Shown: in pieces, positions 38,692 to 46,590 of the stretch
Layout of the letters: every line of letters begins with the position of its first letter
Numbering within the stretch: position 1 is the stretch's first letter
Assembly: GCA_013151645.1 (NCBI GenBank)
Contig: JAADHU010000017.1
Span: 1-64,000 of the forward strand
Direction: 5' to 3'
Length of the DNA: 64,000 nt
Origin: Gammaproteobacteria bacterium
GTDB taxonomy: Bacteria; Pseudomonadota; Gammaproteobacteria; Steroidobacterales; Woeseiaceae
Translations under genes and position numbers: made by a program
The notes under the pieces: generated by a model
What the model was told of the DNA's origin: nothing
What the model saw: the letters and a program-made list of their open reading frames with translations, nothing else
Databases searched by the model: none

Positions 38692-39519
38692 ATGAGCCTG
38701 CGCGGAAAAATCAAGATTCATGAAATCACGCATACCGGCATGGTACGTGACCACAATGAAGACGCGATCGGTTCCGACAGCGATGTCGGCCTGCTCGTGC
38801 TGGCAGACGGCATGGGCGGCTACAACGCGGGCGAAGTCGCCAGCGGCATCGCTGTGCAGACCGTCACGGAATTGGCGACCGAGGGCGCCAATCGCGAAGA
38901 GCGCGAAGACAGGGATCCCACCACGGGATTGCTGCGCCAGACGATCGTCCTGCGCGACGCCATCGCTCGAGCCAACAAGATCATTTATCAGACCGCCCAG
39001 AGCCAGACCCACTGTGAGGGCATGGGGACGACCCTGGTCGCGGCCATGTTCTACGATGACAAGATTTCCATCGCCCATGTGGGGGATTCCCGCGCATATC
39101 GGCTGCGGGACGACAAATTCGAGCAAATTACCCTGGATCACTCGCTGCTACAGGAACTGGTCGATCGCGGCTTCTATTCCGAGGAGGAAGCACAACGTTC
39201 GACCAACCGTAACTACGTGACGCGGGCGCTCGGTGTCGAGCCCACAGTAGAGGTTGAGGTCAACGAGTACGATGTACTGCCCGGCGATGTCTATCTGCTC
39301 TGTTCGGACGGTCTGTCAGACATGGTTGAAGATGAGGATATTCACTTAACTATCAGCACGTTTAATGCTAGCCTTGATGTAGTGGGTCAACAATTGGTTC
39401 AGTTGGCCAACGATCATGGCGGAAGGGACAATATCTCCATCATGATGGCTCAGATCGTTGATGCTTTTCCGGCCAAACGGGGTTTGATGGAACGCATCGC
39501 GAATATGTTTCGTTCATAG
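38692..39519 (+). CDS. PP2C-type Ser/Thr protein phosphatase
   Basis: 275 residues of the Stp1/PrpC type: GMVRDHNEDAI, LVLADGMGGYNAGEVASG, IAHVGDSRAYRLRD, ITLDHSLLQELVDRG, LLCSDGLSDMVED and DNISIMMAQIV, so all metal-binding Asp residues are present. Cytoplasmic. It most likely reverses phosphorylation by the kinase encoded just upstream. Confidence 0.94.
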   Translation: MSLRGKIKIHEITHTGMVRDHNEDAIGSDSDVGLLVLADGMGGYNAGEVASGIAVQTVTELATEGANREEREDRDPTTGLLRQTIVLRDAIARANKIIYQTAQSQTHCEGMGTTLVAAMFYDDKISIAHVGDSRAYRLRDDKFEQITLDHSLLQELVDRGFYSEEEAQRSTNRNYVTRALGVEPTVEVEVNEYDVLPGDVYLLCSDGLSDMVEDEDIHLTISTFNASLDVVGQQLVQLANDHGGRDNISIMMAQIVDAFPAKRGLMERIANMFRS

Positions 39520-39586
39520 GGGAGGCAGAGCGTTTACTTAGGAATGCTCGCCGAAAATCAGTCTTACAAGAGACGGCAAAAATAAT

Positions 39587-40534
39587 ATGGCACGCTTAAT
39601 CCTTAGTCTGGACAGCCAGGTTCTCGCGGAATACAACATGTCGAAAGAGCGCTACACGGTCGGGCGCCTGCCCGACAATGACGTGCGCATCGACAATCCC
39701 GCCGTCAGTGGTCACCACTCGCTCATCATCAATATCCTGAACGATTCGTTTCTTGAGGATTTGAACAGCACCAATGGCACCTACGTCAACGGCAAACTGA
39801 TCAAGAAACACGCACTGCAACACGGCGATGTCATAACGATCGGTCACCATCAGCTGCGCTTCTCCGACGAAGAAAGCAACGTCGAAGATCAGGATGAATT
39901 CGAAAAAACCATGGTCATCCCGGCCGGGCAGCAGAACCCGGACCAACTGGCGAAAGCCGAGGCCGCCGCCGATGAAGCAGCGGCTGATCGTGCCGCCGAA
40001 GAACGGCTGGACATCAAGGTCGACATGCCGGACATCGATCAAAGCCCGGTAGCCGCTGAGGAAGAGTCGGTCGAAGAAAAACCCGCCGCTGCCAAAACTG
40101 AGGCAGAGGAAGCGGAAGCTGAAAAACCCGTGGCCGCTGAACCTGAAGTCGAGGAACGCGAAACTGAAAAACCCGCGGCAGCCGCCGAGGCGGCGACAGC
40201 CGAGCCTGCCAGGCACACGGAAACGACCACTGGTCTCGATCCAAGCAGCGCTCCGAGCGCCTTACCGCTCGCCAAACTGCAGGTTCTCAGCGGTGCATTC
40301 GCCGGTCGCGAGCTTGAATTGACAAAAGCGCTAAGCACGCTGGGTCGTCCCGGCATCCAGGTCGCCGCGATTACACGCCGCAAGGAAGGTTATTTCATCG
40401 TGCACGTTGAAAGCGGCAAGGAAGGCGATTACCCACTGGTCAATGGTCAGCCGATCGGCGGGAAGGCACGCAAGCTTACTGATAACGACGTTGTACAAAT
40501 TGCCGGCGTAAAAATGGGCTTCTTCAAGTCCTAG
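39587..40534 (+). CDS. FHA-domain protein with a second FHA-like C-terminal domain
   Basis: 315 residues. N-terminal FHA (about 1-95): YTVGRLPDNDVRIDNPAVSG, HHSLI and LNSTNGTYVNGKL carry the phospho-Thr binding Arg, Ser, His and Asn. The middle (about 120-220) is low-complexity Glu/Ala/Pro/Lys. The C-terminus (about 225-315) is a second FHA-like fold that has GRPGIQVAAITRRKEGYFIV and PLVNGQPIGGKA but lacks the clear Ser-His pair, so it may not bind phosphate. Likely reader or scaffold of the upstream kinase. Confidence 0.88.
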   Translation: MARLILSLDSQVLAEYNMSKERYTVGRLPDNDVRIDNPAVSGHHSLIINILNDSFLEDLNSTNGTYVNGKLIKKHALQHGDVITIGHHQLRFSDEESNVEDQDEFEKTMVIPAGQQNPDQLAKAEAAADEAAADRAAEERLDIKVDMPDIDQSPVAAEEESVEEKPAAAKTEAEEAEAEKPVAAEPEVEERETEKPAAAAEAATAEPARHTETTTGLDPSSAPSALPLAKLQVLSGAFAGRELELTKALSTLGRPGIQVAAITRRKEGYFIVHVESGKEGDYPLVNGQPIGGKARKLTDNDVVQIAGVKMGFFKS

Positions 40535-40577
40535 CGCGGACTGTTCATGTCGAGCCCTGACCTGCTCGCGACGAGCG

Positions 40578-41675
40578 TCAGGTCAGTGGCTTTTCCCGAT
40601 CTCTGACGCCGGTCAGCAGCGGATACGCCGTTGTAGAAGCGAATTGCGCCACCTCCTCCACCGGCAGTGATTCTCCCCAGAGAATCACCGGGTCGCCAAC
40701 GACATCACGGGCGTTCGGGCCAAGATCGACGGCGCAAAGATCCATGGATATCACGCCTGCAAGCGGCACTTGCCGGCCGTTGACCCGCATTGGCGTACCC
40801 GAAGGCAGGAAGCGCGAATAACCGTCACCATAACCCGCCGCAACGATTCCGAGAACACTGTCCTGCGGCGCAAGCCAATGGCCGCCGTAGCCCACTGCTT
40901 CGCCCTGGCGAACCGATTTTACGGCAATGAGTGTCGAGCCAAATTGCATGACGGGCCTAAGGTCTAAGTCTGCGGCGGTCGCGCTCGCCAGTGGCGATAC
41001 GCCGTACAGCGCCAGGCCCGGTCTAGACCATATTTCTCCCGCGCTATTCCATGACCCCAGAGTCTTGATCTGCGTTTGCCAACCCAGCATCGCGGCCGAA
41101 TTCGCGACACTCACGTCGCCGCCGAACGGCTCGGCAATCGTCCTGAAACGCTGCAATTGCTGCGTCGAAGTCGGATCGTTGACGTCGTCTGCATTCGCGA
41201 AATGGGTCATCAGCCCCAGGTTGCTATCGCAGCCAAGTCGCCGCAATCGAACCACCACCGCGCCGGCATCCTCAATCCGAATGCCCAGACGATTCATGCC
41301 GGTATCGATTTTCAGCCAAATATAGTCCGGCCGAGTTTCGGCCGCTTCCAGCAGCTCGAGCTGATATTCGCTGTGAATCACCACGGCACAATGGTGCGCA
41401 AGCGCAACCGAGAGTTCATCACGATTGCTAACACCGCCCAGGAGCACAATCGTCTGCGTAATTCCCGCTTGCCGAAGCAAGACCGCCTCGCTCAATCGAG
41501 CGACCGCAAATGCGTCAGCCGCGGACAGCGTGCGTGCCACGGTCACCAGTCCGTGTCCGTAAGCGTTCGCCTTGACGGCGACCATCATCCGACTACCCGG
41601 AACAGCGCCCTTCAATACGTCGAAATTATGTTTGAGTGCATCGAGTCTGATTTCGACTCGAGCTCCGAAACTCAC
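40578..41675 (-). CDS. alr: alanine racemase
   Basis: 365 residues, PLP enzyme making D-alanine for peptidoglycan. PLP lysine in VAVKANAYGHG, catalytic tyrosine in AVGYGGHW, and the YGDGYSR loop are present. Its start overlaps the dnaB stop by 4 bp, matching the gammaproteobacterial dnaB-alr order. Confidence 0.97.
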   Translation of the reverse strand: MSFGARVEIRLDALKHNFDVLKGAVPGSRMMVAVKANAYGHGLVTVARTLSAADAFAVARLSEAVLLRQAGITQTIVLLGGVSNRDELSVALAHHCAVVIHSEYQLELLEAAETRPDYIWLKIDTGMNRLGIRIEDAGAVVVRLRRLGCDSNLGLMTHFANADDVNDPTSTQQLQRFRTIAEPFGGDVSVANSAAMLGWQTQIKTLGSWNSAGEIWSRPGLALYGVSPLASATAADLDLRPVMQFGSTLIAVKSVRQGEAVGYGGHWLAPQDSVLGIVAAGYGDGYSRFLPSGTPMRVNGRQVPLAGVISMDLCAVDLGPNARDVVGDPVILWGESLPVEEVAQFASTTAYPLLTGVRDREKPLT

Positions 41676-43069
41676 GGATAGCCCTCATCCGCATAGGTGT
41701 CGGGAACCCAGTTCTCGAATTTGGTGAATCGGCCAACGAAGGTCAGCGGGAAGTCACCGATGGGCCCGTTTCGTTGCTTGGCGATGCTGATATCGGCAAC
41801 GCCCTTGCGCGGCGTGTCCTGGTTATAGACTTCCTCGCGATAGATAAAAACAATCAAATCGGCATCCTGCTCGATAGCACCGGACTCACGCAGGTCAGAC
41901 ATAACCGGTCGTTTGTCAGGTCGCTGCTCAACGCCTCGATTGAGCTGCGACAGTGCGATCACCGGCACCTCCAGCTCCTTCGCAAGCGCTTTCAACGAAC
42001 GCGAGATTTCAGAAATCTCGGTCGCACGATTTTCCTTGTTGCCGTGGACCTGCATAAGTTGCAGATAGTCAATCACAATCAGTCCAAGCCCGTGCTCACG
42101 TTTCAATCGCCTGGCCCGCGCGCGAATTTCGGTCGGCGACATGGCCGGTGTATCGTCAATAAAAATAGGCGCATCGGACATCAACTGAACGGCTGTATTA
42201 ATGCGCGACCAGTCTTCGTCCGGAAAATTACCGGTTCTTAAATGTGTCTGGTCCACCCGTCCCAGTGAAGAAATCATACGAAACGCCAACTGTTGCGACG
42301 GCATTTCCATCGAGAATATGGCGGTCGGGACCTTGGCCCCGATTGCGGCATTCTCGGCGATATTAACGGCCAGTGTCGTCTTGCCCATCGATGGTCGACC
42401 CGCAATAATTATCAGGTCGCCGGGCTGCAAGCCAGCGGTCATCTTGTCAAATTCGTTATAACCCGTGGAAACGCCGGTGATATTGCCGTCGGACTGATGC
42501 AGCAAATCGATACGGTCCACGGCACCCGGCAAGATATGCTTGAGCGCCTTAAAGCCAACCTTGCCGCGGGCTCCTTTATCGGCGATCTCGAATACCCGGC
42601 GCTCAGCCTCGTCGACCAGCTCCGACGCCGAGCGGCCATCGGTGGCAAAGGCACTGCCGCTGATTTCGTTTCCGGCGGCGATCAAAGCGCGCAGCATCGA
42701 GCGCTCGCGAAGAATTTTCGCATAGGCGCGCGCGTTCGCTGCACCGGGGGTTTCGTTGGCCAGCGTCGCCAGGTATTCAAGGCCGCCGGCACTCTCAAGT
42801 TCACCGCGATTGTCGAGGAATTCGGAAACCGTGACGACGTCGCACGGCCGGCTATCCTCAGCCAGCGCGGCGATGCCGGAAAAAATTATACGGTGATCTT
42901 TCCGGTAAAAATCGGTTTCGACAATTATGTCAGCGATCTTGTCCCATGCCGTATTGTCCAGCATGACACCGCCCAGCACGGACTGCTCGGCTTCGATGGA
43001 ATTTGGCGGGACCTTGAGGCGCAGCTCCGCCCCCTCGATATTCCCCCCGTCGTCCAGCGCTCGCACCAT
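41672..43069 (-). CDS. dnaB: replicative DNA helicase DnaB
   Basis: 465 residues (E. coli 471): N-terminal DnaG-interacting domain (VPPNSIEAEQSVLGGVMLDN) and RecA-like motor with Walker A GRPSMGKTTLA, Walker B LIVIDYLQLM and SLKALAKELEVPVIALSQLN. No intein. Preceded by two hairpins in the gap to rplI. Confidence 0.98.
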   Translation of the reverse strand: MVRALDDGGNIEGAELRLKVPPNSIEAEQSVLGGVMLDNTAWDKIADIIVETDFYRKDHRIIFSGIAALAEDSRPCDVVTVSEFLDNRGELESAGGLEYLATLANETPGAANARAYAKILRERSMLRALIAAGNEISGSAFATDGRSASELVDEAERRVFEIADKGARGKVGFKALKHILPGAVDRIDLLHQSDGNITGVSTGYNEFDKMTAGLQPGDLIIIAGRPSMGKTTLAVNIAENAAIGAKVPTAIFSMEMPSQQLAFRMISSLGRVDQTHLRTGNFPDEDWSRINTAVQLMSDAPIFIDDTPAMSPTEIRARARRLKREHGLGLIVIDYLQLMQVHGNKENRATEISEISRSLKALAKELEVPVIALSQLNRGVEQRPDKRPVMSDLRESGAIEQDADLIVFIYREEVYNQDTPRKGVADISIAKQRNGPIGDFPLTFVGRFTKFENWVPDTYADEGYP

Positions 43070-43087
43070 GGTTCTGTGACCACTCCC

Positions 43088-43149
43088 GCAGAGTGCACCT
43101 CTGCATCAGTTCGGATTACATTCGCCCGCCGCCAGGCATTCCCGGCGGC
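43088..43149. other. two hairpins between rplI and dnaB
   Basis: GCAGAG/CTCTGC with a 5-nt loop (43088-43104) and GCCGCC/GGCGGC with a 10-nt loop (43128-43149). No T-run follows on either strand. They may lower read-through from the ribosomal genes into dnaB or form a dnaB leader. Confidence 0.35.
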
Positions 43150-43202
43150 CGTCTACGTTACCACAGGCAAGCCAAAGCCTTCCGCCTTAAAAAGCCTACA
43201 GG

Positions 43203-43652
43203 CTAATCCTCGGGAACGATCTGCACGGTAATTTCGACGTTAACATCGATATGCAGGTGCAGTCCGACGGCGTGACCGCCGAGTTCGTGGATGGGCCCGT
43301 CCGGCAAGCGTACTTCGCTGCGAGCGATTTCGACACCCACTTTTTCCAGTGCCGCGGCGATGTCTATGGGTCCGACCGAGCCGAAAAGCTTGCCTTCGCT
43401 GCCGGCATTCGCTGGAATCACCAGCTCCATACCGGTCAACAAATCGGCACGCGCTTTTGCTGCAGCCAGATCTTCCGCGGCCGTTTTTTCCAGACCAGCG
43501 CGTCGGGATTCGAATTCCTTGATATTCGCCGGTGTGGCCAGAGCGGCCTTACCGGTCGGTATCAGAAAATTTCGGCCGTAACCCGGCTTTACGTTCACGA
43601 GGTCGCCAATAGCGCCAAGATTTTCCACTTTATCCAATAATATTACGTTCAT
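43203..43652 (-). CDS. rplI: 50S ribosomal protein L9
   Basis: 149 residues: MNVILLDKVENLGAIGDLV, NVKPGYGRNFLIPTGKA, central helix, then LFGSVGPIDIAAAL. Same length as E. coli L9. Separated from the DUF2232 gene by 46 bp. Confidence 0.98.
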   Translation of the reverse strand: MNVILLDKVENLGAIGDLVNVKPGYGRNFLIPTGKAALATPANIKEFESRRAGLEKTAAEDLAAAKARADLLTGMELVIPANAGSEGKLFGSVGPIDIAAALEKVGVEIARSEVRLPDGPIHELGGHAVGLHLHIDVNVEITVQIVPED

Positions 43653-43698
43653 ATCTCAAGCCCTAAATTGCTCTATTGTCCGTTTGTGCGGCGCGTCA

Positions 43699-44592
43699 TC
43701 AACGCGCCATATTTTTTCCCATGCGGCCCCGGTAGTCAAACCAGGCATCGGTATATCCAAGTATCGCCAGTGCCATGATGAGCAGCGCGTTCAAGAATGG
43801 CAACAACGCGTAAATCACCACCAAGACGATGAAAGGCAAAGGGCCGACAACGTGCAACCAATGCATCATCGAGAGTCCCTGTAACCAGAAAATCGCGAAA
43901 ATCACGAAGGCGACATTCCGTAGCCACTCCGCTCCGACCGCCAGCGCCAGTACCGACGTCACCGCCATGACCAGCGCCAGAGTGCGACCAAAACGCAAAT
44001 CGCAGAACCGGCCGAACTCCCCTTTTTTCTCCGGCAGCGACTGGTAAACCTCATAACCCAGCACCGTCACCAACGCAATCAGCGACCAGCTGGTCAGTAC
44101 CGTCAACATCGTCATCTGCGGCGCAATCAGTTCTTTTTGCGCAATCACCAGATTTGCCTGCTCAGTGAGGCCGATGTCCGTAAACGCCGCCGCCACCTCC
44201 GTCAAAACCGATAACCAATACGCGGTCGGATCGGCGACCACGACGTAAAAACCCACCGTCGCCAGCAGCGCCACGATGACCGATACCTGCAATGTCAACG
44301 TCAGCGAACGAGACCGCCGCAGTAGCCATGCCAGCAGGAAAACCGGCAGCCAGGCGAATAAGCCGTTGACCAACATTTCCGGCAACGACGCGGCGGTGAT
44401 CAGCGAGAGTGCTGCCAGCACGACCATGGTGATCAAACCCCGCAATGCAGCGATGCCCGTCCCGCTGTACAGAACCAGCACGACCATCGTCGCACCACTG
44501 AAAATCGGCCCAAATGGCAACACCAGTGTGAGCGCCAGACCGAGCACCGCGTGCATCGGTCGCGCAACCAGCCATGCGGCAATCGGCTGCAT
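43699..44592 (-). CDS. DUF2232 (YybS-like) membrane protein
   Basis: 297 residues with about eight membrane helices (LGLALTLVLPFGPIFSGAT, GLITMVVLAALSLITAASL, LQVSVIVALLATVGFYVVV, FVIFAIFWLQGLSMMHWLH, PFIVLVVIYALLPFLNALLI). It lies between rpsR and rplI, 14 bp after rpsR. In several gammaproteobacteria and in Firmicutes a DUF2232/YybS gene occupies this spot near rpsF-rpsR-rplI. Function unknown; some YybS-like proteins look like energy-coupling or vitamin-transport membrane parts. Confidence 0.85.
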   Translation of the reverse strand: MQPIAAWLVARPMHAVLGLALTLVLPFGPIFSGATMVVLVLYSGTGIAALRGLITMVVLAALSLITAASLPEMLVNGLFAWLPVFLLAWLLRRSRSLTLTLQVSVIVALLATVGFYVVVADPTAYWLSVLTEVAAAFTDIGLTEQANLVIAQKELIAPQMTMLTVLTSWSLIALVTVLGYEVYQSLPEKKGEFGRFCDLRFGRTLALVMAVTSVLALAVGAEWLRNVAFVIFAIFWLQGLSMMHWLHVVGPLPFIVLVVIYALLPFLNALLIMALAILGYTDAWFDYRGRMGKNMAR

Positions 44593-44606
44593 GACCCTGG
44601 CCTGTC

Positions 44607-44831
44607 TTAGTGCCGGTCAGTGTACGGCAACAGCGCCAGGAACCGTGCCCGCTTGACGGCGGTCGACAACTGACGCTGATAGTGGGCCTTCGTGCCGGTA
44701 ATACGACTCGGTACGATCTTTCCGGTCTCGGTCACATAGGCTTTGAGCAACACGAGATCCTTGTAGTCAATCTCGGTGATGCCTTCAGCGGTGAAACGGC
44801 AATACTTACGTCTGCGTGAATAGCGGCTCAT
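44607..44831 (-). CDS. rpsR: 30S ribosomal protein S18
   Basis: 74 residues: [53 protein letters not shown]. Same size as E. coli S18 (75). Binds next to S6 on the 30S platform; rpsF is 14 bp upstream. The single Cys in RKYCRF is of the zinc-binding-type position but has no partners. Confidence 0.98.
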   Translation of the reverse strand: MSRYSRRRKYCRFTAEGITEIDYKDLVLLKAYVTETGKIVPSRITGTKAHYQRQLSTAVKRARFLALLPYTDRH

Positions 44832-44845
44832 AATCTGGGTCTCCC

Positions 44846-45616
44846 TCAGGAAGTCTTGGCTTCAGCGGCCGGCGCTTCGGCGGCCTCGCTGTCGCGGGTG
44901 TCGTCATCGTCAGTCACGGGCTCGACCGCTGCTTCAGCGGCCGGCGCGGCGGCTTTCTCGGGCTCTGCATCCGCCGGAGCTTCTGCTGACTCTGTCGGAG
45001 CTTCTGCGTCCGCCGGAGCTTCTGCTGACTCTGTCGGAGCTTCTGCAGCCGCCGGTGCTTCTGCTGGCTCTGTCGGAGCTTCTGCATCCGCCGGTGCTTC
45101 TGCCGGAGCTTCTACCGACTCTGTCTGCGCTTTTGCATCCGCCGGAGCCGACGCGGTTTTCTCACCGTCTGTCGCCGCGGCATCATCGCCTTTATCGGAC
45201 GATTCGGCGGTGGCTGCTTCGGCCAGCATCGCGCTTTCGGCCGCTGCTTTCGCATCGCGCCGGCGCTGCGATTCACGCTCCTTGGCATTCTCCTCTTCGA
45301 CCGCAATCGCCATCGGTGAGGCGTCGCTGATGGCCGCGTCACGCTTGATGACGAGATGCCGCAACACGGCATCGTTAAAGCGAAATGCGCTCGTAATCTC
45401 ATCGATGACGTCGTGAGTGCATTCCACGTTCAACATGACGTAGTGTGCCTTGTGAACTTTGGTGATGGGATGTGCCAACTGGCGGCGACCCCAGTCTTCG
45501 GAGCGGTGAACCGTACCTTTGGATGCGGTAACCAGGCTCTGGTAACGTTCCACCATGGCAGGTACTTGCTCGCTCTGGTCCGGATGGACCAGAAACACGA
45601 TTTCGTAGTGTCTCAT
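44846..45616 (-). CDS. rpsF: 30S ribosomal protein S6 with long acidic repeat tail
   Basis: 256 residues, about twice the usual S6. Residues 1-100 are a normal S6 ([54 protein letters not shown]). Residues 105-130 are charged and helical ([20 protein letters not shown]); the rest is Ala/Glu/Pro/Asp-rich with near-perfect 13-residue repeats around [14 protein letters not shown]. coli S6 also has an acidic tail, with added glutamates, but a short one. The tail is expected to be disordered and exposed on the 30S platform. Confidence 0.96.
   Translation of the reverse strand: MRHYEIVFLVHPDQSEQVPAMVERYQSLVTASKGTVHRSEDWGRRQLAHPITKVHKAHYVMLNVECTHDVIDEITSAFRFNDAVLRHLVIKRDAAISDASPMAIAVEEENAKERESQRRRDAKAAAESAMLAEAATAESSDKGDDAAATDGEKTASAPADAKAQTESVEAPAEAPADAEAPTEPAEAPAAAEAPTESAEAPADAEAPTESAEAPADAEPEKAAAPAAEAAVEPVTDDDDTRDSEAAEAPAAEAKTS
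44964..45118 (-). repeat. 39-bp tandem repeats inside rpsF
   Basis: Three complete near-identical 39-bp units (44964-45002, 45003-45041, 45042-45080) and a fourth degenerate one. Each encodes 13 residues of the [13 protein letters not shown] type, so copy changes keep frame. Confidence 0.85.
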
Positions 45617-45685
45617 TGTCTTCCCTTTCGGTTAAAATCCGATCGGCAACGCTGTCTCTACGAGCGCGCACCTTTACGGATGATA

Positions 45686-45709
45686 GCCTCCCGAATAATC
45701 CGGTGAGGC
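45686..45709 (-). promoter_or_regulatory. hairpin in the rpsF leader
   Basis: GCCTC/GAGGC continues into CCG/CGG across a one-base bulge, closing a 7-nt loop about 70 bp before rpsF. Leaders that bind the S6-S18 pair are known upstream of rpsF in many bacteria and use CCG-type loops, so this may be one; the match is only suggestive. Confidence 0.3.
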
Positions 45710-45801
45710 AAGAGGTTAAGCCCTTGTCAGGCTACCCGCCAACTCGACGGGGACGCGAATCCTACCCAAGCCGGGGCCCCTGTGCAAGAGCTCAAGGCAC
45801 G

Positions 45802-46590
45802 TTATTCCGGCCCTTCCCCTGTCGGAGCGTCGGCAGCACCGCGCTGGCGCAAGGCCTCGTAGAGACAAACCCCGGTAGCGACCGATACATTCAGGCTTTC
45901 AACACTCCCCAGCATCGGCAGGTGCACCAGAAGGTCACAGCGCTCCATAACCTTTTTCTTGAGGCCTGAATGCTCGCGGCCCATAACCAACGCCACCGGC
46001 CCGTCCAGTTCCGCCTCAAATACGCTCTTGCTCCCGGTATCGCTGGTGCCCACCAAGACAACACCGTAATCAGCCAGCCACGCCAGCACGCGGCCGATAT
46101 TGCCGACCGTTGCAAACGGCACTAATTCCGCCGCCCCGGCGGCCACCTTGCTCACCGTCGGGCCCAGGCCCGCCGCATCGTGGCGCGGCACAACCACGGC
46201 ATCCACGCCCGCGGCATCGGCCGTGCGCAGACAGGCGCCCAGATTGTGCGGGTCCTGAATACCGTCCAGAACCAGCAACAACAACGGACCGTGGACCTCG
46301 TTCACCAGGCGGTCTTCGACCAACGTCCTGAGCGCGGCTTCATCCATTACCGTACTGCGTTGAACTTCGGCAACAATCCCCTGGTGGCGCGATTCGCCAC
46401 TGATCTGTTGCAATCGAGCCCGGTTAGCCGCCTGCATAACGACGCCCTTGGCTTGCGCCAATTCGATCAGCGCCGCGACACGGGGATTGGCACTGCGGTA
46501 TTCCGTATACAGTTTCCTGACCTCGGATCCGGGTGCCGCCAGAAGCTGTTCGACAGCCCGCAGACCCGTAACGAATCTGGCCTTGCTCAC
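45802..46590 (-). CDS. rlmB: 23S rRNA (guanosine-2'-O-)-methyltransferase RlmB
   Basis: 262 residues, SpoU methyltransferase: substrate-binding N-domain (FVTGLRAVEQLLAAPGSEV) and knotted C-domain with LDGIQDPHNLGACLRTADAA, VMGREHSGLKKKVMERCD and MLGSVESLNVSVATGVCLYE. Methylates G2251. Start overlaps the rnr stop by 4 bp, the usual rnr-rlmB pair. Confidence 0.97.
   Translation of the reverse strand: MSKARFVTGLRAVEQLLAAPGSEVRKLYTEYRSANPRVAALIELAQAKGVVMQAANRARLQQISGESRHQGIVAEVQRSTVMDEAALRTLVEDRLVNEVHGPLLLLVLDGIQDPHNLGACLRTADAAGVDAVVVPRHDAAGLGPTVSKVAAGAAELVPFATVGNIGRVLAWLADYGVVLVGTSDTGSKSVFEAELDGPVALVMGREHSGLKKKVMERCDLLVHLPMLGSVESLNVSVATGVCLYEALRQRGAADAPTGEGPE

Noticed and set aside
42293-43231. 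312-codon plus-strand frame opposite dnaB
   Set aside because: A shadow of dnaB with no coherent protein features.
44964-45118. Regular 39-bp repeats considered as a CRISPR array
   Set aside because: The units are directly adjacent with no spacers and encode in-frame repeats of the S6 tail.
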